62,571 nt of DNA from assembly GCF_026460985.1 (NCBI RefSeq), contig NZ_JAPKNM010000119.1, forward strand, positions 1 through 62,571, read 5' to 3'. Both the position numbers and the translations under genes were made by a program. This DNA comes from Sphingomonas sp. Lineage in GTDB: Bacteria > Pseudomonadota > Alphaproteobacteria > Sphingomonadales > Sphingomonadaceae. This document shows positions 51,903 through 60,411 of this stretch, piece after piece. The notes under the pieces were generated by a model. That model did no database searches and had not been told where the DNA came from. It was given only the letters and a program-made list of their open reading frames with translations. Each line of letters starts with the position of its first letter. The stretch's first letter is position 1.

Positions 51903-52897
51903 TGCATCGTCCTTCGAGAGGCGGAACCCGCGAGTGCGGCGTCCCGGATGGTTTCACACAGAGTCTGCGCGGCGAGTGCGTTGTCCGGCCCGCTGGCGAG
52001 CGGAGCACCGTCGTCGAGCGCGGCCGCGATGTTTGCCACAGCCGCGCGCATCGCCTCGTCATACTCGCCGGCGCGATACTCGCTGCCGCCAAGGCTGCGA
52101 TAGCCTGCGAATGTGTCGCTGTCGCCGACGCGACGAACGACCCAGCGCTGACCGCCATCGAGCATCACCACCGCGCCGCGCTCGGTGACGAGCGTCAGCT
52201 CGAACAGCGCATAGTCACGGGCGTCGCCGATCGCGAGCGTGATCGGCACGCCCGCGCGGCTGGCGAGCAGTGCGGGGACGCTCGGGTCGTCGTCCCAGAA
52301 ATCGAAGCTCGGCGCGCCAGCGCCGACGAAGTCGATCTCGCCCAGCAACATATCCAACAAGTCGATCATGTGGCCGCCATTGTGGACCACGCCCTTCGTA
52401 TAGACACCGCTCGCCGCGCGAACGGTGCCCCAGGCGCCCTCCTTGAGTTCGCGCGCCAGACGGGCCACGTCGGTTGCCCAGCGTCGGGTGTAGTTGACCG
52501 CGAGCAACACGCCTGCGGCGGCGCATCGCTGGGCCAGCGCGCGGGTCTCGGCGGCGCTCGCCGCCACCGGCTTTTCGCAGAAGATCAATTGCGGACGAAG
52601 CGCCAGAGCGGCGTCGACATGCCTGGCGTGAAACCGCGTCGGCGAACAGATGCTAATGACCGCAAACCGACCCGGCTCAGCCGCCAGCGCCTCTATGCTC
52701 GCCGCGTCCTCGCCCACCTGCCAGCGCTCCGCGAACGCGGCTCGCTGCGCATCGTCGGGATCGACGCAGGCAGTTACCACGAAATCCGGATGCTGCGCGA
52801 ACGCGCCGGCATGGGTGAAGGGCGGCATGTCCGCGCCGCGACCCGCGTCGAACCCTCCGGCGATATTGCCGCAACCAACGATCAGGACCTCGCGCAT
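51899..52897 (-). CDS. Gfo/Idh/MocA-family oxidoreductase
   Basis: The 332-residue NAD-dependent enzyme begins MREVLIVGCGNIAGGFDAGRG. It has IFCEKPVAAS near residue 92 and a substrate-domain motif GVVHNGGHMIDLLDMLLGEIDF near residue 172. It probably oxidises a sugar hydroxyl to the ketone used by the aminotransferase whose start overlaps its stop. The ATG at 52897 follows the pseI stop by 7 bp; a GTG at 52918 lies inside pseI and is less likely. Confidence 0.87.
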   Translation of the reverse strand: MREVLIVGCGNIAGGFDAGRGADMPPFTHAGAFAQHPDFVVTACVDPDDAQRAAFAERWQVGEDAASIEALAAEPGRFAVISICSPTRFHARHVDAALALRPQLIFCEKPVAASAAETRALAQRCAAAGVLLAVNYTRRWATDVARLARELKEGAWGTVRAASGVYTKGVVHNGGHMIDLLDMLLGEIDFVGAGAPSFDFWDDDPSVPALLASRAGVPITLAIGDARDYALFELTLVTERGAVVMLDGGQRWVVRRVGDSDTFAGYRSLGGSEYRAGEYDEAMRAAVANIAAALDDGAPLASGPDNALAAQTLCETIRDAALAGSASRRTMQ

Positions 52898-52904
52898 GCT
52901 TCGT

Positions 52905-53948
52905 TCAGCTGACCACACCCCAGTCGACGGGCGTTCCCGCGGTCACCGCGCGCTTTACGCGCTTGCCCAGCAACTGGTCGTAGAATTTGGGCGGCAGCCC
53001 GAAACCGGGGCGGATGATGCGCAACGTCTCGGGCGTCAGCTCCTCGCCCGCCGCCATGTCCTTGCCGATATAGAGCGAACGGCGATACGCGCGCGATTTC
53101 TCTTCCGCCTTGGTGCCGCCATAGGTGACACGGCCCAGTGCCAGCCAAGCGCGCTCGCTTTCGTCGCGCAGCAACCGGAATTCCTGCGGCTCGAGCGAGA
53201 AGGCCGAATCGACTCCGCCATCGGCTCGGCTCAGCGTGAAATGCTTCTCGATGAGAACCGCGCCTAGCCCCACCGCGGCAACCGCGACGCCGCATCCCAT
53301 CGTATGGTCGGAAAGCCCGACCTCCACCCCGAACGCCTCGCGCATATTGGGGATGGTCGAGATATTCGTGTTCTCGGGCGTTGCCGGATAGGTGCTGGTG
53401 CATTTTAGGATGACGAGCTGGTCGTTGCCCGCATCCTTCGCGGTGCGCACCGCCTCGTCGATCTCCGCCACCGTGCCCATGCCGGTCGAGATGATCATCG
53501 GCTTGCCTGTCTTCGCCACCTTCCGGATCAGCGGAAGATCGGTCATCTCGAACGAGGCGATCTTGTAAGCAGGCACACCCAGCTCTTCGAGGAAATCCAC
53601 CGCGCTGTCGTCGAACGGCGTCGAGAAGCAATGCATCCCGTGGCTCGCCGCGCGCTCCATGATCGGCTTGTGCCAGTCCCAGGGAGTGTGCGCCTCGTCG
53701 TAGAGTTCATAGAGCTGGCGGCCCGCCCACAGGCTGTCGGGATCCTCGATGACGAACCCGGGCGCACGCACGTCGAGCGTCATCGTGTCGGCGGTGTAGG
53801 TCTGGAGCTTCACTGCGTCCGCGCCGCTCGCTGCCGCAGCATCGACGATCTCCAGCGCCCTGTCGAGCGACTGGTTATGGTTCCCCGACATCTCCGCAAT
53901 CAGATAGGGACGTACCCCCCGGCCAACTTCGACATCACCGATCTTCAT
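52905..53948 (-). CDS. pseI: Pseudaminic acid synthase
   Basis: PseI condenses 2,4-diacetamido-2,4,6-trideoxy-L-altrose with phosphoenolpyruvate to form pseudaminic acid. The 347-residue NeuB-family protein has LIAEMSGNHNQSLDRALEIV near residue 18, AVKLQTYTADTMTLD near residue 46, YDEAHTPWDWHKPIM near residue 86, EKHFTLSRADGGVDSAFSLEP near residue 236, and the C-terminal SAF domain from about SRAYRRSLYIGKDM. The SRADGGVDSAFSLEP form favours PseI over NeuB or LegI. The ATG at 53948 follows the pseH stop by 2 bp. Confidence 0.94.
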   Translation of the reverse strand: MKIGDVEVGRGVRPYLIAEMSGNHNQSLDRALEIVDAAAASGADAVKLQTYTADTMTLDVRAPGFVIEDPDSLWAGRQLYELYDEAHTPWDWHKPIMERAASHGMHCFSTPFDDSAVDFLEELGVPAYKIASFEMTDLPLIRKVAKTGKPMIISTGMGTVAEIDEAVRTAKDAGNDQLVILKCTSTYPATPENTNISTIPNMREAFGVEVGLSDHTMGCGVAVAAVGLGAVLIEKHFTLSRADGGVDSAFSLEPQEFRLLRDESERAWLALGRVTYGGTKAEEKSRAYRRSLYIGKDMAAGEELTPETLRIIRPGFGLPPKFYDQLLGKRVKRAVTAGTPVDWGVVS

Positions 53949-53950
53949 GG

Positions 53951-54508
53951 TCAACCCTGCTCAATTTCGATGAGGTCATAGCGGAATTTCTCCCGCACGT
54001 CCGGCCATTCGTCGGCCAATATGGCCATCCGGACGACGTCGTGCTTTTCGCCGTTCTTCAAGATGTGCTGGCGCAAGACGCCCTCCACCTTGCTGCCGAA
54101 CCGTTCATGGAGCGAAACGACGCGATCGTTGAAGGCCAGTACCTCGCACCACAAGCGATTCAACTGCATCTCTTCGAAGACGTACCGGTACAGGTTCAGC
54201 TCGAGCGTCTTAGCAAGCCCTTTCCCCTTCGCCGCCTCGCTCGCGATATAATATGCCCAACAGGCGCGGCGATGCGCGAGATCGATATCCGAAAGGCTGA
54301 GAATTCCGACTGGCTCGGACGTTTCGCTCAGTTCGATGATCCACACCCGGTCGCTCGGCGACGCGTCGATCCGCGCGAACCAGGCACGCTGCTGCTCGGG
54401 CGAGATTTGCGGGTCGGAGTACATGTAGCGCGTGATCTCAGGCAGCATGCGCCACTCGCGAATCCGCTCGAGGTCCCGCTCGGCGACCTTGCGCAGCCTA
54501 CACGCCAT
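53951..54508 (-). CDS. pseH: UDP-4-amino-4,6-dideoxy-N-acetyl-beta-L-altrosamine N-acetyltransferase
   Basis: PseH is the GNAT enzyme that acetylates the 4-amino group made by PseC. The 185-residue protein has RIREWRMLPEITRYMYSDPQISPEQQRAWF near residue 15, WAYYIASEAAKGKGLAKTLELNLYRYVFEEM with the acetyl-CoA loop near residue 84, and EVLAFNDRVVSLHERFGSKVEGVLR near residue 122. GGGAGA precedes the ATG with good spacing. Its place between pseG and pseI supports the assignment. Confidence 0.92.
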   Translation of the reverse strand: MACRLRKVAERDLERIREWRMLPEITRYMYSDPQISPEQQRAWFARIDASPSDRVWIIELSETSEPVGILSLSDIDLAHRRACWAYYIASEAAKGKGLAKTLELNLYRYVFEEMQLNRLWCEVLAFNDRVVSLHERFGSKVEGVLRQHILKNGEKHDVVRMAILADEWPDVREKFRYDLIEIEQG

Positions 54509-54511
54509 CTC

Positions 54512-55597
54512 TCATCTCCCACCCAGCAGCGCCTCGGCGATCCGCTTCGCGCCATGGCCGTCTACCAGCTTTGTCGCCGCTTCGCACATCCGCCGACGCC
54601 GCTCCACGGAGGCGATCATGTTCGCGATGACCGTTTCCAGCGTCGCCGATTGCGGCGGCGCGTCCGCGAGAAGATCGCAAGCCGCCACGACGCCGATAGC
54701 GTCGAGGAACGGCACGCTCAGCCGCTGATTTTCGGCACAGACGAGGCACACCGTCGGCGGACCGATACAGCATCTCTCCCAGATCGCTCCGCCACCTGCG
54801 CCGATCTGGAGATCGTGCCTGGCGAAGAAATCAACCAGATCGGGAAGATCGCGAGACAGGCGAACGCCCGGCCGATCGCGCACCGCCGCTTCCAAGACGT
54901 CGAGCGCGGGATTTGCGCTGGTGGTGACGATCTCAACCGGGCCGGTCCAGCCGATGGCGTCGAGTGCGCGAAGCACTCGAATATTGTCGGAACGCTCGTC
55001 GACACCCCCCAGGAATATGCCGATGCTGCGCACCTCCGGCGCGAACCGGTAACGCGCTGCGTCCGCATAGTTCGGCCCCAGCATCGCATATTGCGGGCCG
55101 GCGAGCATTGCGATTCCCGGGTTGGTCAGGCCGGCATATTTGGCAAGATGATCCGGATGATAATTGTGATCGATCAACCAGCGGCCGAATAGCGGGCGAT
55201 CACCCAGATCGTCGACGATTGCCGTTCTAACCTCCAACTGGGCAGCGACCTGCCGATGCCAGGCCGCGTCGAACGCGTAGTGATCGACGATCAAGAGATC
55301 GATCGGGCCATGATCGCCAAGCGCCGCGACCGTCTCCGAAGCGTCCCGCTCCTGCGCGACTCCCGCCCAGTCTGCGTGCGCCTTCGCCCCGGCCGCGTGC
55401 CGCTCGTGCGGCGCGGCCAGCATCAGCGCAGGAAAGCCCTCCGCCGTGATCAGCTTCTCGACATCCACGTCGAGACGGCGCGACACGAAAACGACGCTGA
55501 CACCGAGAGGCCGCAACGCGATCGCGATTGATAGCATGCGGCGGACATGACCCGTACCCATCCACGTCGAAGCGTCGGCACGTATCGCCACATTCAT
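54512..55597 (-). CDS. pseG: UDP-2,4-diacetamido-2,4,6-trideoxy-beta-L-altropyranose hydrolase
   Basis: PseG removes UDP before the synthase step. The 361-residue GT-B-like hydrolase has the signature AIRADASTWMGTGHVRRML near residue 4, DLLIVDHYAFDAAWHRQV near residue 98, AGPQYAMLGPNYADAA near residue 162, and GAGGGAIWERCCIGPPTVCL near residue 265. The ATG at 55597 overlaps the pseF stop (ATGA). The open frame upstream reads within pseF and is not used. Confidence 0.93.
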   Translation of the reverse strand: MNVAIRADASTWMGTGHVRRMLSIAIALRPLGVSVVFVSRRLDVDVEKLITAEGFPALMLAAPHERHAAGAKAHADWAGVAQERDASETVAALGDHGPIDLLIVDHYAFDAAWHRQVAAQLEVRTAIVDDLGDRPLFGRWLIDHNYHPDHLAKYAGLTNPGIAMLAGPQYAMLGPNYADAARYRFAPEVRSIGIFLGGVDERSDNIRVLRALDAIGWTGPVEIVTTSANPALDVLEAAVRDRPGVRLSRDLPDLVDFFARHDLQIGAGGGAIWERCCIGPPTVCLVCAENQRLSVPFLDAIGVVAACDLLADAPPQSATLETVIANMIASVERRRRMCEAATKLVDGHGAKRIAEALLGGR

Positions 55598-56280
55598 TCT
55601 GCGAAGGCCTGAAACAGGATTTCCGCGCGCTCCCAGTCCGCGGGCGTATCGATATCGACCACGCGCCATTCGGGCAGAATGATCGTCCGGCCGCCGGCAT
55701 GCGGCGACGCGCCGCTCAGCCAAGCCGCCACGCTGCCCCAATAGAATTGTCCCGCATCGAAATAGGCGGGTTCCAGGTCCTGGGTCCGGGTGCCGACATA
55801 TTCGGGGCTGAACGGGGCGACTCTGCCATCGGTCCCTTGCTTCAGCGCGCGCTGAATCGGGGACGGGAAGTTGGCGACAGGAAAGGCATAGCCTTCACCG
55901 CCATTCGCCTCGAGCAGTTCAAACGCGGCCGCCAGATCGGCAGCCCGGATGAACGGCACGCCCGGATAGATGCAGCAGACATGCCTCACGCACCAACCGA
56001 GGCCGTTGCACGTCTCGATCGCATGCCGGATCACCGGCACGGTCGGCGTGTGATCGTCGGCGAGTTCGGGCGGGCGGCGAAAGGGCAGCTCAGCCCCATG
56101 CGCCCGCGCCACGTCCGCGATCTCCTCGTCATCGGTCGAGACGATCACTCGGTCGAACTGGCCGCTATCGAGCGCCGCCTCGATCGCGTAGCCGATCATC
56201 GGCTTGCCCGCGAACAGCTTGATGTTCTTGCGCGGGATCCGCTTGCTGCCGCCGCGCGCCGGAATGATCGCAACCTTCAT
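55594..56280 (-). CDS. pseF: Pseudaminic acid cytidylyltransferase
   Basis: PseF activates pseudaminic acid as CMP-Pse. The 228-residue protein begins MKVAIIPARGGSKRIPRKNIKLFAGKP, the CTP-binding motif of CMP-nonulosonate synthetases. It continues with DRVIVSTDDEEIADVA near residue 43, CIYPGVPFIRAADL near residue 102 and RVVDIDTPADWERAEILF at the end. The ATG at 56280 starts the conserved motif, 4 bp after the pseC stop. The order pseC-pseF-pseG is common in Pse loci. Confidence 0.94.
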   Translation of the reverse strand: MKVAIIPARGGSKRIPRKNIKLFAGKPMIGYAIEAALDSGQFDRVIVSTDDEEIADVARAHGAELPFRRPPELADDHTPTVPVIRHAIETCNGLGWCVRHVCCIYPGVPFIRAADLAAAFELLEANGGEGYAFPVANFPSPIQRALKQGTDGRVAPFSPEYVGTRTQDLEPAYFDAGQFYWGSVAAWLSGASPHAGGRTIILPEWRVVDIDTPADWERAEILFQAFAE

Positions 56281-56284
56281 GGCT

Positions 56285-57442
56285 TCAGCCGATGAGTCCG
56301 CGCACGGCATCGACCACTTTCTGCTGTTGCTCGTCGGTCATCGCCGGAAACAGCGGGATCGAGATCGCGCGGTCATAATAGCGCTCCGCATTCGCGAAAT
56401 CGCCACGCTCGAAGCCCAAGCGCCGGTATTGCGGTTGGGTATGGATCGGGATGTAGTGGACATTCACTCCGATCCCCGCCTGGCGCATGCCCGCGAACAC
56501 GTCCGCACGAGATGCTGCGACGTCGTCGCCCAGTTCGATCGCATAGAGATGCCAGGCAGACTCGCGGTCCTGAAGGCGCGCCGGAAGTCTGAGCGGCATG
56601 CCAGCGAACAGCCGATCGTAACGATCGGCGATCTCAGCGCGGCGGCGCTGCCATTGGTCTAGCCGGTCGAGCTGCGAGAGGCCCAGCGCCGATTGAAGGT
56701 CGGTCAGGCGGTAATTGTAGCCGAGCGCGACCTGCTCATAATACCAACCGCCTTCAGGCTCGCCCTCCATCTGGTCCGGCTCGCGAGTCATGCCGTGCGA
56801 GCGAAGTAGCCGGAATTTGCGTGCGAGGTCGTCGTCGTTGGTCGTGATCATCCCGCCTTCAGCGGTGGTCACAACTTTAACGGCGTGAAAGCTGAACACC
56901 GTGGCATGGGCATAGGCGCTGCCGACCGGCTCACCGAGATAGGAGGCTCCAGTCGCGTGGCTCGCATCCTCGAGGATCTTGAACCCGTAGCAGTCGGCAA
57001 GCTCGCGCATCTCCTTGAGATCGACCGCAAACCCCGCGAAATCGACCGGAATGACCATATCGGGAAGGCGCCCGGCCTTGTCCGCCGCCGCGAGCTTCTC
57101 GGTCAGCGCCGACAGCGACATGTTACGCGTCACCGGATCGATATCGACGAAGTCGACATCGGCGCCGCAATATAGCGCACAATTGGCCGAGGCGATGAAG
57201 CTGTTGGGACTCGTCCAGACCAGCGAGCCTGGACCGATGGCTAGCGCGAGACAACCGATATGCAGCGCTGCGGTGGCACTCGACACCGCGACTGCGTGCC
57301 TGACCTTATGTCGCTCCGCGAACGCCTTCTCGAACGCCGGTCCGGACGGCCCCTGCGTCAGATATTCGGAACGCAGGACTGCAGTCACCGCCGCGATGTC
57401 GTCGTCGCTGATGTTCTGGCAGCTATAGGGGATAAACGCCAC
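56285..57442 (-). CDS. pseC: UDP-4-amino-4,6-dideoxy-N-acetyl-beta-L-altrosamine transaminase
   Basis: PseC transaminates the 4-keto product of PseB using PLP. The 385-residue DegT-family protein begins MAFIPYSCQNISDDDIAAV and has VSSATAALHIGCLAL near residue 54. The PLP-lysine motif is FSFHAVKVVTTAEGGMITTN near residue 183, and VNVHYIPIHTQPQYRRLGF lies near residue 322. I prefer the GTG at 57442, which has a strong GGAGG 7 nt upstream, to a TTG at 57469 that overlaps the pseB stop. Confidence 0.94.
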   Translation of the reverse strand: MAFIPYSCQNISDDDIAAVTAVLRSEYLTQGPSGPAFEKAFAERHKVRHAVAVSSATAALHIGCLALAIGPGSLVWTSPNSFIASANCALYCGADVDFVDIDPVTRNMSLSALTEKLAAADKAGRLPDMVIPVDFAGFAVDLKEMRELADCYGFKILEDASHATGASYLGEPVGSAYAHATVFSFHAVKVVTTAEGGMITTNDDDLARKFRLLRSHGMTREPDQMEGEPEGGWYYEQVALGYNYRLTDLQSALGLSQLDRLDQWQRRRAEIADRYDRLFAGMPLRLPARLQDRESAWHLYAIELGDDVAASRADVFAGMRQAGIGVNVHYIPIHTQPQYRRLGFERGDFANAERYYDRAISIPLFPAMTDEQQQKVVDAVRGLIG

Positions 57443-57465
57443 GGCAGGGCCTCCGCTGGCTGGTG

Positions 57466-58476
57466 TCAATCGATCGTCTTGCCGACGACATGTTCCTCGA
57501 TCAACGCGCGAATCTGCTCAACGGTGAGGAAATCGGGATTCGATCCGCTATCATAGGCAAATCCCGGTGGGACCGGCACGCCATTGCGGCGCGCGCAATA
57601 GTCCTCGATCGAATAGACCGCGGAGACCGGCAGGATCGCGTAGTAGTCGCCCATATCGACGGTGTTGAAGCTGTCCGAGGCGGTGATCATTTCCTCGTGA
57701 ATCTTCTCGCCGGGTCGGATGCCGATCACCTGCTGTTCGGCGTCGGGCGCGATCGCGGTCGCAACATCGCCGATCCGGTAGGAGGGAATCTTGGGCACCA
57801 GAATCTCGCCACCCTCCGCATTTTCGATCGACCAGAGCACCATGTCGACGCCGCCCTGGAGCGAGATGTTGAATCGCGTCATCCGGGGATCGGTAATTGG
57901 CAGTACGCCCGTGTGCTTGCGTGCCATGAAGAACGGGATGACCGAGCCGCGGCTCCCCATGACGTTGCCGTAGCGGACCACGCTGAACTTGATGCCGCGC
58001 GCGCCCTGGATGTTGTTCGCCGCAACGAACAGCTTATCCGAGCAGAGTTTGGTCGCGCCATAGAGGTTGATCGGCGCTGCGGCCTTGTCGGTCGAAAGCG
58101 CAACCAGCCGCTCGATCTTCGAATCGAGGCAGGCCTCGATCAGATTCTGTGCGCCGAGCACGTTGGTCTTAATGCACTCGAACGGATTATACTCCGCCGC
58201 CGGCACCTGCTTGAGCGCAGCGGCATGGACGACGATGTCGATCCCCTCGAGCGCCCGGCGCAGCCGGGCCTCGTCGCGCACGTCGCCGATGAAATAACGA
58301 ATTCCCGGATATTTCGTGTCGGGGAACTGCTGCGCCATTTCGAACTGCTTGAGCTCGTCGCGCGAATAAATAACTAGACGCCGTACGTCGGGATAGCGTT
58401 CGAGCACCGTCTTCACGAACGCCTTGCCGAACGAGCCAGTGCCGCCCGTGATGAGTATCGACTTGTTGTTGAGCAT
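57466..58476 (-). CDS. pseB: UDP-N-acetylglucosamine 4,6-dehydratase (inverting)
   Basis: PseB starts pseudaminic acid synthesis by dehydrating and epimerising UDP-GlcNAc. The 336-residue SDR protein has SILITGGTGSFGKAFVKTVL near residue 6, HAAALKQVPAAEYNPFECIKTNVLG near residue 85, the catalytic STDKAAAPINLYGATKL with Tyr and Lys near residue 130, and RYGNVMGSRGSVIPFF near residue 171. It is the first gene of the long minus-strand locus. The 247-bp gap to the divergent SDR gene should hold its promoter. Confidence 0.96.
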   Translation of the reverse strand: MLNNKSILITGGTGSFGKAFVKTVLERYPDVRRLVIYSRDELKQFEMAQQFPDTKYPGIRYFIGDVRDEARLRRALEGIDIVVHAAALKQVPAAEYNPFECIKTNVLGAQNLIEACLDSKIERLVALSTDKAAAPINLYGATKLCSDKLFVAANNIQGARGIKFSVVRYGNVMGSRGSVIPFFMARKHTGVLPITDPRMTRFNISLQGGVDMVLWSIENAEGGEILVPKIPSYRIGDVATAIAPDAEQQVIGIRPGEKIHEEMITASDSFNTVDMGDYYAILPVSAVYSIEDYCARRNGVPVPPGFAYDSGSNPDFLTVEQIRALIEEHVVGKTID

Positions 58477-58723
58477 CGAAGCAGGATCTCGTTAGTACGA
58501 ACGGGCAGAGCGGAGTTTTCGCGCCAGCCGAACGCCGCTGGACCGGCGTTCTCTATCGCTAGTGCGGCGTGTCCGTCCGCGCCCTTACAACGCAATTCAA
58601 CGGCTCCGCAACGATAGATTGACGGGTAGATCGCGCCCTTACTCGGCAGAATAGGTTGTGGAATCAGGCGAGCCGAACTAGTCGGTCGCGCTCCATCACA
58701 TCACGACGCCGGGAAACAAATCG

Positions 58724-59662
58724 ATGAAAGTCGCCATCACCGGCGCTACGGGCTTCGTCGGAAGACACGTTATGACAAGAGTGGTGGCTGAAGGGTACGA
58801 TCCGGTTCCCATCGTGCGATCCCCGGCTGGATTGGCCAATGAGATTGTCGTAGGGGACCTCGGCTCCTCCAGAATAGCCCCTGAGGCATTGCGGAACGCC
58901 CAATGCCTTATCCATTTGGCCGCTCGCACGCACGTGATGGACGAGGCTGATCCGTCCGCGGACGCCTATCATCGGGCGAACGTGCTCGGCACGCGTGCGG
59001 TGCTGGACGCCGCCATCGAGGCAGGCGTCCGCCGCATCGTCTTCATGAGCTCGATAAAGGCGATTGGCGACGATACCAGGCCGGGCGAACAACTTTCCGC
59101 AGAGAGCACACCTCGACCCACGGACGCCTATGGCAGATCCAAGCTGGAAGCGGAGAATGAGCTTCGCCAGCGCTGTAGCGCTGCCGGGATCGAGTGGGTC
59201 ATTATCCGTCCGCCTCTAGTGTACGGCGCCGGCGCAAAAGGTAATTTCGAGCGCTTGATCGCATTGATTGCTAGACACATTCCGTTGCCACTGGCCTCGG
59301 TGCGCAATCGACGCAGTATGATATATGTCGCCAATCTCGCTTCCGCGACCGTACGAGCATGTGATGCGCCCGGCGCGGCCAATCGGGTGCTCGTCATTGC
59401 CGATACGACCCTCTCGATGCCCGATCTCCTGCGAATCGTGGGCACCGCGCTCGAAAGACCGGCTCGGCTGTTCCCCTTCCCCCCCGCGCTGCTCCGAATC
59501 GCTGGGCGCCTCTCCGGCAAGAGCGCGATCGTCGAGCGCCTGACCAACTCGCTCGAAGTGAACAGCGAAGATAGCTTCCATGCATTGGATTGGCGACCAC
59601 CCATTACGCCAGGCAAGGCATTGCGGGAAACCGTTGCCAGCTATCGTGAGGATGGTTTGTGA
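58724..59662 (+). CDS. NAD-dependent sugar reductase/epimerase (WreQ/WbpV-like SDR)
   Basis: The 312-residue extended SDR protein has VAITGATGFVGRHVM near residue 3, HLAARTHVMDEADPSADAYHRANVLGTRAVLDAA near residue 68, the catalytic MSSIKAIG, and YGRSK near residue 137. Similar proteins reduce or epimerise C4 of 6-deoxy-4-keto-HexNAc, sometimes after transfer to undecaprenyl phosphate (WreQ in Rhizobium etli). The two genes downstream encode a phosphoglycosyl transferase and a 4,6-dehydratase, which fits that pathway. Confidence 0.85.
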   Translation: MKVAITGATGFVGRHVMTRVVAEGYDPVPIVRSPAGLANEIVVGDLGSSRIAPEALRNAQCLIHLAARTHVMDEADPSADAYHRANVLGTRAVLDAAIEAGVRRIVFMSSIKAIGDDTRPGEQLSAESTPRPTDAYGRSKLEAENELRQRCSAAGIEWVIIRPPLVYGAGAKGNFERLIALIARHIPLPLASVRNRRSMIYVANLASATVRACDAPGAANRVLVIADTTLSMPDLLRIVGTALERPARLFPFPPALLRIAGRLSGKSAIVERLTNSLEVNSEDSFHALDWRPPITPGKALRETVASYREDGL

Positions 59663-59719
59663 GAGTTGGAGATTGAAGCTATCCCCCACACTCATTTTTT
59701 CTGCGAGCGATGTCTGTTG

Positions 59720-60304
59720 ATGCGTGGTTTTCATTCTCAGCTGTTCAAACGTGCGATCGATCTGGGAGCAAGCCTTATGCTCGCTCCGATCGCTTTGCCG
59801 ATATGCGTCGTCCTGCTGGCGCTCATTCGCCTGGAAAGCCCGGGCTCGCCATTGTTCGTGCAAACCCGAGTGGGGCGCGACCAAGTGCCCTTCCGCATGC
59901 TGAAACTTCGCACGATGTCCGCCGGCACGGAGAACGTGGCCTCTCATCTGGTTACCCAGGCGAAGATCACGCGACTTGGTCAGATGCTGCGACGGCTGAA
60001 GCTCGACGAACTTCCGCAGCTCTGGAATGTAGCGACCGGATCGATGAGCCTGGTCGGACCGCGCCCCTGCCTTCCGACCCAGCACGAACTGATCCAGGAA
60101 CGTGAGGCGTGTGGGGTATTCGCCTTTCGTCCCGGCGTCACCGGTCCAGCACAGCTCATGGGCATCGACATGTCCGAGCCTGAGCGCCTAGCCAAGGTCG
60201 AGGCGGAGTATTTCCACAAGGCTAGCCCCATTGCGGACGTAGCGCTCCTGCTGAAAACCGCGATAGGCGGAGGCATTGGCGATGCAGCACTGAAGAATCT
60301 CTGA
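59720..60304 (+). CDS. Undecaprenyl-phosphate sugar phosphotransferase (PglC/WcaJ C-terminal type)
   Basis: The product of about 194 residues is a small monotopic phosphoglycosyl transferase that begins repeat-unit synthesis on undecaprenyl phosphate. It has FKRAIDLGASLMLAPIALPICVVLLALI as a re-entrant membrane helix near residue 9, then PLFVQTRVGRDQVPFRMLKLRTM, LRRLKLDELPQLWNVATGSMSLVGPRP with the catalytic Asp-Glu pair, and RPGVTGPAQLMG. A TTG at 59666 would add 18 residues, but the ATG at 59720 fits the family length. Confidence 0.9.
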   Translation: MRGFHSQLFKRAIDLGASLMLAPIALPICVVLLALIRLESPGSPLFVQTRVGRDQVPFRMLKLRTMSAGTENVASHLVTQAKITRLGQMLRRLKLDELPQLWNVATGSMSLVGPRPCLPTQHELIQEREACGVFAFRPGVTGPAQLMGIDMSEPERLAKVEAEYFHKASPIADVALLLKTAIGGGIGDAALKNL

Positions 60305-60411
60305 GGCTCCGCGGAGAGAGCGGCAAATCCAACAACGATCGAACCGGCAGAGGTTCGAAAAGAAGACTCCTAACGACCCCGAAGGGAGCGTAGGTTAGGC
60401 AAGGGAAACCG

